From NCBI GenBank assembly GCA_963575745.1, contig CAUYUJ010008102.1, positions 479,183-507,927 of the forward strand: a stretch of DNA of 28,745 nucleotides, written 5' to 3'. Source of the stretch: Prorocentrum cordatum (lineage: Eukaryota; Sar; Dinophyceae; Prorocentrales; Prorocentraceae). Each line of letters opens with the position of its first letter. The stretch's first letter is position 1. Positions 9,318 to 16,746 of this stretch are shown here, piece by piece. The notes under the pieces are model-generated. The model was not told the origin of the DNA and did not search any database. It saw only the letters and a list, made by a program, of their open reading frames with translations. Position numbers and translations under genes: made by a program.

Positions 9318-9487
9318 ACATGGATCAAGGGGGCGTGGATTGGCGACGGTTCCCGTTTCCATGGGACTCGCGGATTTCCGCCGCCGAGCGAGGCGATACT
9401 GGCCGCATTTTGGGGAGGGCACCTCCCCCGATCCATGGATTTGGCGACCGCGCGCCAACTCCATGGATCGCTAATCCATTTTTACGC
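9318..9487. repeat. Imperfect inverted-repeat segment
   Basis: GGGGGCGTGGATTGGCGA near 9329 faces TCGCTAATCCA followed by TTTTTACGCGCCCCC at about 9468-9493. CCATGG and ATGGATC are repeated inside. It may be a decayed palindromic element; the arms differ by an insertion of a few bases. Confidence 0.4.
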
Positions 9488-9654
9488 GCCCCCGAACAAC
9501 GAGGAGGGCGACTCGACGAGGGTGGAGGCGGAGCAGCCCTGAGACCTTGGGGCCTCGCATTGTTGCTTGCAATTGGTGGTGTTGCATCGTTGCGGGCCCC
9601 GGGGCCCTCACGGATCAGCCGAGCTCGAACAACGGCCCACCGAGCTCACAACGG

Positions 9655-10275
9655 CAACGGTTTTCGCGTCGTCGTGGCCGGCACGTGCGCTGCATCCCTC
9701 CCGGAGCTCTCTAACAGCGCCACTGCAGCGTTCAACACCAAATGCAATGCTCAAACGAACTGCAACTCACCAAACACGTATTTCGCCTCGTGGTCGCCGA
9801 CATGTGCGCTTGACCCCTTCCTGAACATCCCCAAGCCACGTTTGGCTCCCACGCGGAATCCCAAGCTCAAGCTTTACCAGCGCCAGTACTACGCACACGA
9901 AATCGGCAATTTCGAAACACTTCCAACGCAAAACAAAGTAACATGCAAGCCCAACTGCAATGCAAACACAACTTGCAAAACAACACGAATTGTTTTCGCG
10001 TGGTGGTCGCCGACATGTGCGCTTCATCCCTCCCTGAATCTCTCCAAACCACGCTTGGCTCGCACGTGGGACTGTAAGCTCTCTAGCAGCACCACCACAG
10101 CGCAGCAACGCTGCAATGCAAACGCATGCAGTGCACATGCAACACGTTGCTATGCTCCACATGGTTTTCGCGTGTTGGTCGCCGACATGTGTGTTGCATT
10201 CCTCCCTGAACCTCTCCAGTCCACGCTTGGCTCCCGCGCGGAATCCGAAGCTCAAGCTCGAGAGCAGCGAAGGTG
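9655..10275. repeat. Four diverged tandem repeats of ~120-210 bp
   Basis: Copies begin near 9660, 9779, 9993 and 10163 with TTTTCGCGTGGTGGTCGCC and GACATGTGCGCTTCATCC. They continue through CTCCCTGAA, CCACGCTTGGCTC and AAGCTCAAGCTC and end in AGCAGCACCACAGCG-like sequence. Spacing and divergence are uneven. The plus frame reads FAWWSPTCALHPSLNL in some copies and the minus frame reads RGSQAWFGEIQGGMKRTC. Neither frame is kept through all four copies, so I treat it as DNA repeat, not a repeat protein. Confidence 0.75.
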
Positions 10276-10330
10276 AAGCGTACGTAAGTCTCAAGCTGCA
10301 GGCTCATCCTCGCCGAGCGCGGGTGGGGGG

Positions 10331-10504
10331 GCAGGAGGACCGAAGGCCAGAAGCTTGGCACACAAGCGACGCCTTTAGCAGGCCCGCGCGGACTTCTCGG
10401 GTCGGCGCTGGACCCCCCCTGGCGCCCTGGCGGCTTTGCGCGCCAGGAGAGGGGGATCCAGTGCCGAGCAGAGATGTCCGCACGGAGAGTGTGTTTTTTG
10501 TCCT
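10331..10504. mobile_element. Family E element, degenerate copy E2
   Basis: Left half GCGCGGACTTCTCGGGTCGG then CGCTGGACCCCCC, and right half GGATCCAGTGCCGAGCAGAGA then GTCCGCACGG, form the family's inverted halves around a partial CTGGCGC/GCGCCAG centre. The outer boundaries are approximate. Confidence 0.5.
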
Positions 10505-10544
10505 GGGAGAAAGTTTACCTTTGTGTGTGTGTGTTTTGTCCTAG

Positions 10545-10715
10545 GAGAAGGGGGGAGGGGGGAGGAGGGAGCGGCGAGAGAGGGGACGGCTGCTTGCTGC
10601 CCGTACCTCCTCGTGTGCAAGGGCGGGAGGGGGAGCAGGAGGAGGAGGAGGAGGAGGAGGAGGAGGAGGAGGAGGAGGACGAGGAGGACGAGGAGGTGGA
10701 AGAGAAAAAGAGGGA
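10545..10715. repeat. Purine-rich GGA array
   Basis: A G/A-rich lead-in is followed by about 65 bp of GGA triplets (10636-10700) with GAC interruptions. Confidence 0.85.
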
Positions 10716-10762
10716 GCGTGGGAGGAAGCACATCCTCTGGCGAGCTATGCGCGCGCATTCAG

Positions 10763-10852
10763 GAGTACCTGTCGTCGCTGATCACGGAGGTGCTGGAGAA
10801 CATTTGGAGCTCGCCGTGGGCCAAGTGGGTCTTAGGGGAAGGGGGTCCTGAG
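10763..10852 (+). CDS. Candidate exon, unrecognised protein
   Basis: A 90-bp segment bounded by ATTCAG on the left and CCTGAG/GTTCTC on the right, a plausible acceptor and donor pair. Its open frame encodes EYLSSLITEVLENIWSSP, then WAKWVLGEGGPE. The helix pattern (Leu, two hydrophobics, then [IV]-L-E) parallels the candidate exon at 9204-9307. It also faintly recalls the EYL..EVLE segment of histone H2A, a weak likeness I do not rely on. A second frame (VPVVADHGGAGEHLELAV) is also open and I cannot exclude it. Confidence 0.22.
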
Positions 10853-10911
10853 GTTCTCTGCAGGCGTTCGGCTCGCGTGCCCGTGCCGGCGTGCCCGTGC
10901 CGGGGATGCCC

Positions 10912-11129
10912 CCCAGGGTTAACGCGGGCCTGTCCCTCTACAGGGGGAACATTCACAGATAGTAGAAAAATAGTCTGGGGAGTATTTGTTGAATTTGTTT
11001 TTGCATATTTTGGGATTTTTCCAAAACAAGAAAAGCAATAGCAATCCATGTGTGTATATATTTAGAGGGATATGAAAACATCGTCCAGCATCCCCCTGTA
11101 CGGGGACAGGCCCGACCTAACCCCAGGGT
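10912..11129. mobile_element. Family III MITE-like element, copy 1
   Basis: Terminal inverted repeats of about 35 bp. The left carries GCGGGCCTGTCCC and TACAGGGGGA; the right carries TCCCCCTGTA and GGGGACAGGCCCGACC. The interior is strikingly AT-rich (TTTTTGCATATTTTGGGATT) compared with the surroundings. CCCCAGGGT occurs at both outer ends in direct orientation (10911 and 11121) and may be a 9-bp target duplication. No transposase frame is present, so it would be non-autonomous. Confidence 0.7.
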
Positions 11130-11179
11130 CACGAGCCCATATGCCACAGGACCCCCCCCCGAAGAGGCCAAACAGCATA

Positions 11180-11320
11180 CACATAATTGTTCGGAGCTCC
11201 AGGCTGATTCCTTGGATCGGCGCTGGGCCACCCTTATAGCGCGGAGCGCGCCAGGGGCGGCGGTGGCCGATCGCCGACCCAAGAAATCTGGCCAAAGTTC
11301 CGAAGGGATCTGCTGATGCC
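11180..11320. mobile_element. Family E element, degenerate copy E3
   Basis: TTCGGAGCTCC near 11190 faces GTTCCGAA near 11297. The core is CTTGGATCGGCGCTGG, GCGCCAGGGGCGG, then CCGACCCAAGAAATC. Several stem positions have decayed. The right terminus runs into a pyrimidine-rich stretch ending in CAG at 11351. Confidence 0.55.
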
Positions 11321-11351
11321 TTTGTGTCTTCTTCTTCCCCTCCTCCCCCAG

Positions 11352-11551
11352 ACCCCCGACGTCGTGTCGTTTCATGGCGTGGACCCTCAGCAGTCCGGAC
11401 CCCTTCCTGGGGACCAGCTTTTCATCCTGAGTCTTGAGTCGGTTTCTGTCGGCCCCGAGGCGCGGCCAGGGCCCTCGGAGGCCGACAGGGTAGCAGAACA
11501 CAGCGTGCGCCATGCTCTGCCCTCCACGACGCGAGGGGGTCCGGGTCTGGC
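11352..11551 (+). CDS. Candidate exon after a strong 3' splice site
   Basis: The sequence before 11352 is a pyrimidine tract (CTTCTTCTTCCCCTCCTCCC) ending CCCCAG, one of the best-looking acceptor sites in the window. The frame that follows is open, reading TPDVVSFHGVDPQQSGPLPG, then DQLFILSLESVSVGPEARPG. Composition is ordinary for a protein, but no domain is recognised. I placed the end at the start of a 21-bp motif that recurs at 11655. The 5' partner exon is not found and the true 3' boundary is unknown. The pyrimidine tract partly derives from the end of element E3, so the site may be accidental. Confidence 0.22.
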
Positions 11552-11776
11552 GTGTCGAGGAACTTCGTGTTTTTTCCCCTCCCTCGTCCTCCCTCCCTCC
11601 CTCCCCCCACTCTCCTCCTCTGCCGCGGGGCTCTCGACGTGTCTGTAAAAAAAGTGTCGAGGAACTTCGTGTTCGAGTTCCTCATGATGGCGCTCTACAT
11701 GTCCTTCTGGCGCCGCCGGGGCCCCCCGCACCGCGGGCGGCCTGGGCCTTCAGGCCTCCAGGGGTGCTCGACCTGA
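11552..11776 (+). repeat. 21-bp direct repeats flanking a pyrimidine-rich insert
   Basis: GTGTCGAGGAACTTCGTGTT occurs near 11551 and again near 11655. Between them lie ~85 bp rich in CCCTC. After the second copy the frame reads VSRNFVFEFLMMALYMSFW, then RRR, a membrane-like segment with a basic stop. An intron or insertion bounded by duplicated exon sequence would look like this. Exon status is unproven. Confidence 0.4.
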
Positions 11777-11796
11777 GCGGTGTGTGTTGTTGGCTT

Positions 11797-12160
11797 GGCG
11801 TCGCTCGGACGCGGGCAGTTGTTCCCCGGCCAGGGCCATCGATCAGAGCCCCGAATCATCAGGGGTAACTCGGGTCAGGGATAACTCGGGTTCGTTTCTC
11901 GGGAGTCCGAACCCGAGTTACCCCGGACCCGAGTTACCCCGGATAACTCGGGCGTCCAGAGCCCCGAATCATCAGGGGTAACTCGGGTCAGGGATAACTC
12001 GGGTTCGTTTCTCGGGAACCCAAACCCGAGTTACCCCGGACCCGAGTTACCCCGGATAACTCGGGCGTCCAAATCGAGAAGCATCTGGGATCATCTCGCG
12101 AAGGATGAGCGCACGAAGCCGAACAGTGCACACGGAAAGGACGTCCGAGCGATGGCACGG
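11797..12160 (+). repeat. Dispersed repeat K, copy B (interrupted)
   Basis: Flanks CTTGGCGTCGCTCGGACG (from about 11792) and ATCGAGAAGCATCTGG through GGACGTCCGAGCGATGG (to about 12156) match 1378-1510. The match breaks at ATCGA, where the 230-bp insert at 11843-12072 lies. Confidence 0.65.
11843..12072. mobile_element. Double 113-bp hairpin insertion with ATCGA duplication
   Basis: Two tandem 113-bp units (11845-11957 and 11958-12070) are almost identical. Each is a foldback: TAACTCGGGT and ATAACTCGGGTT on one side face AACCCGAGTTACCCCGG and ACCCGAGTTACCCC on the other, about CGTTTCTCGGG. Direct ATCGA repeats bound the whole (11838-11842 and 12073-12077). A related site without the insert exists at 1420-1424. 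Together these support insertion into repeat K. No protein is encoded. Confidence 0.75.
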
Positions 12161-12212
12161 TGGGGGCGATGTCGTTGGCAGGTTCCGCCCTGATGTCGTC
12201 TTGCAGCAGGGG

Positions 12213-12495
12213 CTGAGCGAGGACACGACGTCAGAGGAGGAAGCGGTACCGATATCGATAGTCACGCTTTCCTCGCTTTCGCCTTTCAGGGGTCTCTTGC
12301 CAGGCCTTCGTCGCCACGGCTGGCTCCGCCCCGAAGGCCTGATCAGGGCGCGCCCCTGGAGAGGAGAGGCCTGGGAGGCAGCGGTACCGCAACCCTCCGG
12401 CTTCCCCGAAACGGGCGGAGATCGAACACGCACACCGCAAACGGCAAGCACTCCTCGGGCCGAACGAGAGGGGGGGATAGGGAAAGGGGGGGTCA
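12213..12495 (+). repeat. Dispersed repeat L-long, copy at 12.2 kb
   Basis: Aligns with 18285-18690. Both have TCAGAGGAG, GGTACCGATA, GTCGCCACGGCTGG and a cluster of GGTACC-type sites. The 18.3-kb copy has an extra ~165-bp CTC tract. The minus strand of the core reads PDQAFGAEPAVAT. Confidence 0.6.
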
Positions 12496-12600
12496 CGAAA
12501 TCTGCTGCATGCAGCTGGCTTCGGCCCCACCGAGGGGCCCATCCCTCGATGCATGGGCGCCTCTCCCAGCGCCGGGAGGCGCCAGGGAAATCAGCTGCGC
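12496..12600 (+). mobile_element. Family II palindromic element, copy A
   Basis: CGAAATCTGCTGCATGCAGC through GGAGGCGCCAGGGAAATCAGC matches, in reverse orientation, 19851-19941. It contains the self-complementary CTGCATGCAG and a GGCGCC-rich centre. Confidence 0.55.
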
Positions 12601-12699
12601 GAGCTGCTTCTCAAACCCCCCCTTGGCTATCCCCCCCTTCCGCCCGGCCCGACCCGCCCGCTCGGATCGCCGCGCCCCTCGCGGCTCCCCCTTCCCACT

Positions 12700-12842
12700 G
12701 GCGACGACGCCGCCGCGCGACGGCGGCGCCGTCGCCGTCGCCGACGCCGACGACGCCGACGACGACGACGACGACGACGACGCCGCCGACGGCGACGCTG
12801 ACGGCGACGACGGCTACGACGCCGACGGCGACAGCGTCGAGG
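12700..12842. repeat. (GAC)n/(GCC)n array
   Basis: About 140 bp of GAC triplets with GCC variants, the source of long Asp- and Arg-rich frames here. The flanks (12600-12700 and 12843-13047) are very GC-rich and show no gene. Confidence 0.9.
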
Positions 12843-13047
12843 GTCGAGCTCTGCCTTCAGCACCCCCCGCCCGCCTCGCGCCGAGCGGCCGCCCCGCCCT
12901 CTCCTGGGACCGCCGACCCCCCGCATACGGAGGCCGCCGCCCAGGGGAGCGGAGAGGCGGCAGGAAGCGGGCACGGGGGCCGCTCGGGCGCGCTCGGGCA
13001 CGCCGCGGCAGCGAGGGGAGGAAGCGTGGCCTGCCTGGGCGCGTAAG

Positions 13048-13220
13048 CCTGGGGTCAAGTCGGGCCTGTCCCTCTGCAGGGGGAAGATGCAAAGATAGTC
13101 AAATAACAGTCTGGGTATTATTTTTCGAGTATTTTTTGCCATTCTGGAGCATCTTTGGGGTATTTTGCATTTTTCGTAGAAAATCCCCCTGTAGGGGGAC
13201 ACGCCCGACTTCAGCCCAGG
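13048..13220. mobile_element. Family III MITE-like element, copy 2
   Basis: Inverted termini of about 37 bp: CCTGGGGTCAAGTCGGGCC at left, GGGCGTGTCCC-type at right (plus strand GACACGCCCGACTTCAGCCC). The AT-rich interior has AAAGATAGTCAAATAAC and TATTTTTCGAGTATTTTTT, related to the interior of copy 1. No coding capacity. Confidence 0.7.
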
Positions 13221-13320
13221 GAGGTCCGCGCGAGCGTTGCTGTTGCTAACCCGTCGGCCCCTGGGGGGGCCTGGCCGCGCCTCGGGGCCGGCGGAAGCCC
13301 ATTCATAAGACTTCGGGAGC

Positions 13321-13545
13321 TTTGACACGGGGGTCAACGCAAACGGGGGTCAGCCAGAGCGCCAGATCTTGCAGGATCCTGCAGGGCCAGGCTCCCACTG
13401 ACCCGGGTTTGGGTGCAGGATCCTGCAGGCTCTTGCAGGATACTTCGCGTTGACCCGGGTTTGGGTGCAGGGTCTTGCAGGGTCCTGCAGGATGCTGCAA
13501 GCCCTGGATGACCCGGGTCTGGGCTGACCTGGGTCAGGAGATCCC
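13321..13545 (+). repeat. ~54-bp tandem repeat, 3-4 units
   Basis: TGACCCGGGTTTGGGTGCAG recurs at about 13399 and 13453, and as a variant at 13509. Between copies lie TTGCAGGATCCTGCAGG palindromes. The preceding interval 13221-13320 shows nothing further. Confidence 0.7.
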
Positions 13546-13560
13546 CGAGGACAGCTGGTG

Positions 13561-13671
13561 GGCGACGCCGCCCCTGGCGCGCTCCGCGCGCCAGGGAGGG
13601 GGGGGCCCAGCGCCGACCTAAGAAATCAGCGCGGAGCTCCGAAAGTTGATGTTTGTGCGGCGCGTTCTCCT
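13561..13671. mobile_element. Family E element, half copy E4
   Basis: Only the centre and right half are present: GCCCCTGGCGCGCTCCGCGC, CCAGGGAGG, CCCAGCGCCGACCTAAGAAA, GCGGAGCTCCG, ending CGTTCTCCT. The left half is missing, probably by truncation. Confidence 0.65.
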
Positions 13672-13696
13672 CCCATGCACGGCCGAAGAACAGACA

Positions 13697-13860
13697 AGTT
13701 CAGTATCGTTCAGCTGATCCTCATCTCCATTCCCATCCCAATCCCGATGCCCACCATCCCGCCACCCCGGTTGGGGATGTGCCCCTCGAAACTCGAAGGA
13801 AACAGCCCCACTTCCCCATCTAGGAGGGGGGTAAGCCGGCCAGTGGAGCCTATCGGTCGA
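13697..13860 (+). repeat. Dispersed repeat H, copy B
   Basis: Direct-orientation partner of 938-1100: TTCAGTATCGTT, CCCATCCCAAT, GGTTGGGGATG, CCCCTCGAAACTCGAAGG, CGGCCAGTGG. The interval 13861-14000 shows no recognised feature. Confidence 0.65.
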
Positions 13861-13999
13861 ACGATGTGCAAAAGCGAGGAGACACGAGGACAGCACGCCA
13901 GCGAGGAGCGTGGCGCAGGGCGTGACCCCTGCCTTCAGCGCCCCCGCCCCGTCGTACTTCGTGTCGTTCGCCGCCCAACATGTGGAAACAAGCACGGAG

Positions 14000-14112
14000 T
14001 CGTCCTCGTCCTGCTTCTCCTCCATCTCCTTCTGCTCGTGCTCCTCATCCGTCCCTCCTCCTCCCTCCTCCTCCCACCCCCCCCTCCTCTTCATCCTGCC
14101 TCTCCTTCCTCT
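14000..14112. repeat. Pyrimidine-rich CTC tract
   Basis: Interrupted CTC/TCC repeats. The following ~430 bp (14113-14540) is a mixed-composition stretch with open frames on both strands and no recognised gene. Confidence 0.7.
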
Positions 14113-14540
14113 CTGCCACGTGGCGCAGTTCTTTCACTCAAAGAATTCGCTTGCATCAGATGCTTATGCTCCAGGTCGCTTGGGCCGCAGCCCGGCAGCC
14201 ATAATCATAGCCATATCCTCCCTCGCGGCCTGCCTTCGTCACGTATGTGTAGCAGCATCGCTCGTGCGTACCAGCCTGCACAGCTGACATTGCACCGATC
14301 CAGTGACGAGTTGCGCCACTCACTGCGCATGCCTGTTTGCACACAGTCCCATTCGTCGAGAGTAACAACAACTCATAGCCCCCCTCTTCCTCCCAGGAGT
14401 TTCCTCTTCGGTTGAGAGAACGGCTGCTCCTCCTCAGTGTGAGGTTCGCGTAGTAAGTCGGGCAAGTTGCCACCGCCCGACGATGTCCGAGTCGCCACGG
14501 CCACGCCATGCGGTGACAACGACGGCACGATACGGGCCGG

Positions 14541-14625
14541 GGGAAAGAGCGAAGCGATTGATCGGCATGGGGGCTGCATGGTTCCGCAAGCGATCCGCGG
14601 CTCCACAGGGTACAGCGTGTGAGAT
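14541..14625 (+). repeat. 86-bp dispersed unit, copy B
   Basis: Matches 5543-5628: GCGATTGATCGGCATGGGG, AAGCGATCCGCGGCTCCACA, GCGTGTGAGAT. It lies directly left of family E element E5. Confidence 0.7.
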
Positions 14626-14636
14626 CCACAGCATTA

Positions 14637-14832
14637 AGGGAACGAAGAGTGACACAGACATAAAATCTTGGAGGTCCGCGCGGATTTCTCTGATCCGCGC
14701 TGGGGCCCCCAGGCGGCGCCTCCGGCGCCGCCCTTGGCGCGCTCCGCGCGCCAGGGAAGGGGGTCCAGCGCCGGTCCAAGAAATATGCGCGGACCTCAGA
14801 GTTTCTATATTTATGTCATTCGTCGTTCTCCT
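14637..14832. mobile_element. Family E element E5 with 11-bp target duplication
   Basis: A complete ~196-bp element. Termini AGGGAACGAAGAGTGAC and (plus strand) CATTCGTCGTTCTCCT are inverted. The stems continue through GGAGGTCCGCGCGGATTTCT. The centre holds two strong hairpins, GGCGCC-CTCC-GGCGCC-like and GGCGCGCTCCGCGCGCC. The 11-mer ATCCACAGCAT flanks it on both sides (14624-14634 and 14833-14843), as expected for a target-site duplication. It has no transposase frame, so it would be mobilised in trans. Confidence 0.8.
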
Positions 14833-14843
14833 ATCCACAGCAT

Positions 14844-15265
14844 GGTCTTCAAGAATGTTTCCTGTAAGTCCTGTCGCCAGCGCCCTTTTCATACCTGCCC
14901 CTGCCCCTGAGCCCTGAGAGCCCCTCCCAGGGTCCCCCCTGCGGCCCGCTCACTCCGCCTGCCCAAGGGCCTGGGTTGCGGCTGGGGCGCCTTCTGGCCG
15001 CCACTTCCGTCCCGAAACTACCCCCCTTTCACGTACTCGGCTTCCGAGCGTCATCAGGCCCTCTCAGAGACCACTCGCGAAGCCGACCACCCACGGCCGT
15101 CCTGGATGCCTCTCCACTTCTCTTCGAGTTACACCAGGAACTCCAACAAGCAAAAAGCATGATTAGTGACACAGGTCTGAGTATGTTGATTTTGTCCTTA
15201 TCGGGCTGTTCCCGGCGCCTCTCTTCGAGCTCCCGTGTATCGCATTCTGGGATCATTTCAAGTGC
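14844..15265. other. Unassigned unique stretch
   Basis: Mixed-composition DNA with no repeat relationship found in the window and no recognised gene. A minus-strand frame is open across 15029-15304 but runs into the CTC array that follows. Confidence 0.4.
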
Positions 15266-15269
15266 CCTC

Positions 15270-15305
15270 CTGTTCCTCCTCCTCCTCCTCCTCCTCCTCC
15301 TCATT
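15270..15305. repeat. (CTC)n array
   Basis: About 30 bp of CTC. Confidence 0.9.
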
Positions 15306-15324
15306 TCATGTCCCTCCTAAAAGT

Positions 15325-15516
15325 CTACGATGCCAAAAAAAGGTGGGGCGGCGGTGTCTGCCCCCTACAGGAGCCTTCAATGCATACGCAGGGAGGCTGC
15401 TTGTCTTCCGAAGAGCACACGCTCCCAGCGGTGAGGACCAGCAAGGCCATGCACGATCCCACTGGGAGTGAGAGATACCTACGCCGCCGCTCGTTCTGGA
15501 GAGCCCTCGTTGCCAT
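15325..15516 (-). other. Signal-peptide-like open frame, uncertain
   Basis: A minus-strand frame starting MATRALQNERRRRYLSL, followed by a short hydrophobic core CMALLVLTAGSV and a Cys-containing tail. It has the n-region/h-region pattern of a signal peptide. The start codon lies inside dispersed motif L (15501-15560), which argues against it being an independent gene. Confidence 0.15.
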
Positions 15517-15559
15517 GGCCAGCTTCTCTTCGAGATTCGAGTCAGAATGCGCCCCGGGA

Positions 15560-15560
<1 letters not shown>
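15501..15560 (-). repeat. Dispersed motif L, copy 3
   Basis: GAGCCCTCGTTGCCATGGCC and TCGAGTCAGAATGCGCCCC align with the 18.56-kb copy (GAGGCCCTCGTCGCCACGGC, TGGTCAGAACGCACCCC). Confidence 0.45.

Positions 15561-15561
<1 letters not shown>

Positions 15562-15615
<54 letters not shown>
15562..15615. repeat. (GAC)n array
   Basis: About 54 bp of nearly uninterrupted GAC. Confidence 0.95.
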
Positions 15616-15616
<1 letters not shown>

Positions 15617-15635
15617 CACTCCCAGGGGCTTCTTC

Positions 15636-16205
15636 GGGGTAGTTTGGGGGCCTCTTGAGAGGCTCTTGGGGGCCGCCTGGGAGCCTCGTGGGGGCCTCTT
15701 GGGGCTTCCTCGGGGTCTCTTGGGGGCCTCTTGGGGCCTTTTGGGGGGCCCCTTAGGGGCCTCTGGGGGCCTCCTGGGAGCTTCTCAGGCCGGGGGCTCG
15801 AAATCACAGTTCGGGTCCACCGTCTGGGCTCCCTCTTGGAGCCGTCTTGGGGGGCCTCTTCGGCTGTCTTGGAGGCCTCTTGGGCGGTCTTGGGGCCCTC
15901 TTGGGTCGTTTCGGGGCCCTCTTCGAGGCCTCTTGGACCATCTTGGGGTGGTCTTGGGGGGCTTCTTGGCCGGGAAGCTGACAAGGCGAGAATGAAAGAA
16001 ATTGATGATTGTTGCCCCGATGGGTCCTTGGAAGTCCTCTTGGAGGCCTCTTGGGGCGTTTTTGAAACGTTTTGAGCCGTCTGGAGTCTGGAGGCTGCTT
16101 TGGCGACTTGGACCGATATTCGGCGATTCGGGGCCCTCGAGGACCGTCTTGGAACATCTTGGACCACTTTTGCTGCGTCTTGGGGCTTTTCTGGGCCCCC
16201 GAACC
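15636..16205 (+). repeat. Degenerate ~10-bp periodic GCCTCTTGGG tract
   Basis: CCTCTTGGGG-like decamers recur with spacing close to 10-11 bp over much of the tract, mixed with TTGGGGGCC and CTTGGAGG variants. The minus strand of 25440-25740 is the same class of sequence. Frames across it read Gly/Leu-rich on one strand and Pro/Arg-rich on the other, which follows from the decamer. Confidence 0.7.
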
Positions 16206-16384
16206 GCCTGGGGGGAGTCGTATCTGGGGGACGACACCCCCCCAGAACCCCCCCCCTGGCGGGGAAGGGATCAAAGAAAAGGGGCTTCCTTTCGACTCAA
16301 CTACAATGTTGCTCAATTTCGCTGTGGCTGGCGCGCTCGAGGAGGAGGACCCGGTGAAAATGGGGAGCGGCTACGGGCCTAGAA

Positions 16385-16456
16385 GAAGAGGAGGGGAGCG
16401 GCGAAGACGACGACGACGACGACGACAATGACCACGGCGACGACGACGACGACGTG
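16385..16456. repeat. (GAC)n array
   Basis: Interrupted GAC triplets. The segments 16206-16384 and 16457-16635 hold no recognised gene. Confidence 0.85.
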
Positions 16457-16635
16457 TCAAACGGGACAGCCTCCTCCACACGCCGACAGGGTCGGCGGAC
16501 TTTCTATTGTCCCCCTACAACCGACCAGCTGATCGGCGCGCTCGGTCAGAGACTCCCCACCATGAGACCGTGCTTTTGTACCTCCTGGCGATAACGGGCG
16601 TGACCGGGTGGGAAGGGGGGGGTGAGGGGCGGGTC

Positions 16636-16735
16636 ACCTGACGCTTCAAGCCAGCGCCGCCTGTGAACGGTTGAAAATGGCTGGTTCCCAGGAGGCGCGG
16701 GCGCGAATCGTGACGTGACCGAGGGGCGGGGAGGG
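16636..16735. repeat. Hairpin element IV, copy B
   Basis: CAGCGCCGCCTG and CAGGAGGCGCG flank GAAAATGGCTGGTTCCC, followed by GCGAATCGTGACGTGACC exactly as in copy A at 3.2 kb. Confidence 0.6.
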
Positions 16736-16746
16736 GGGGGGATCGA

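Noticed and set aside
9655-10275. Tandem-repeat protein encoded by the ~120-210-bp repeats
   Set aside because: The candidate frames shift between copies on both strands, so no single protein covers all four units.
10763-10852. Histone H2A fragment
   Set aside because: Only a few residues (EYL..EVLE) match, with extra residues between them, and no other histone-fold sequence lies nearby.
11843-12072. CRISPR-like reading of the 113-bp repeats
   Set aside because: Only two units, contiguous without spacers, and each is a long foldback; this is an insertion dimer, not an array.
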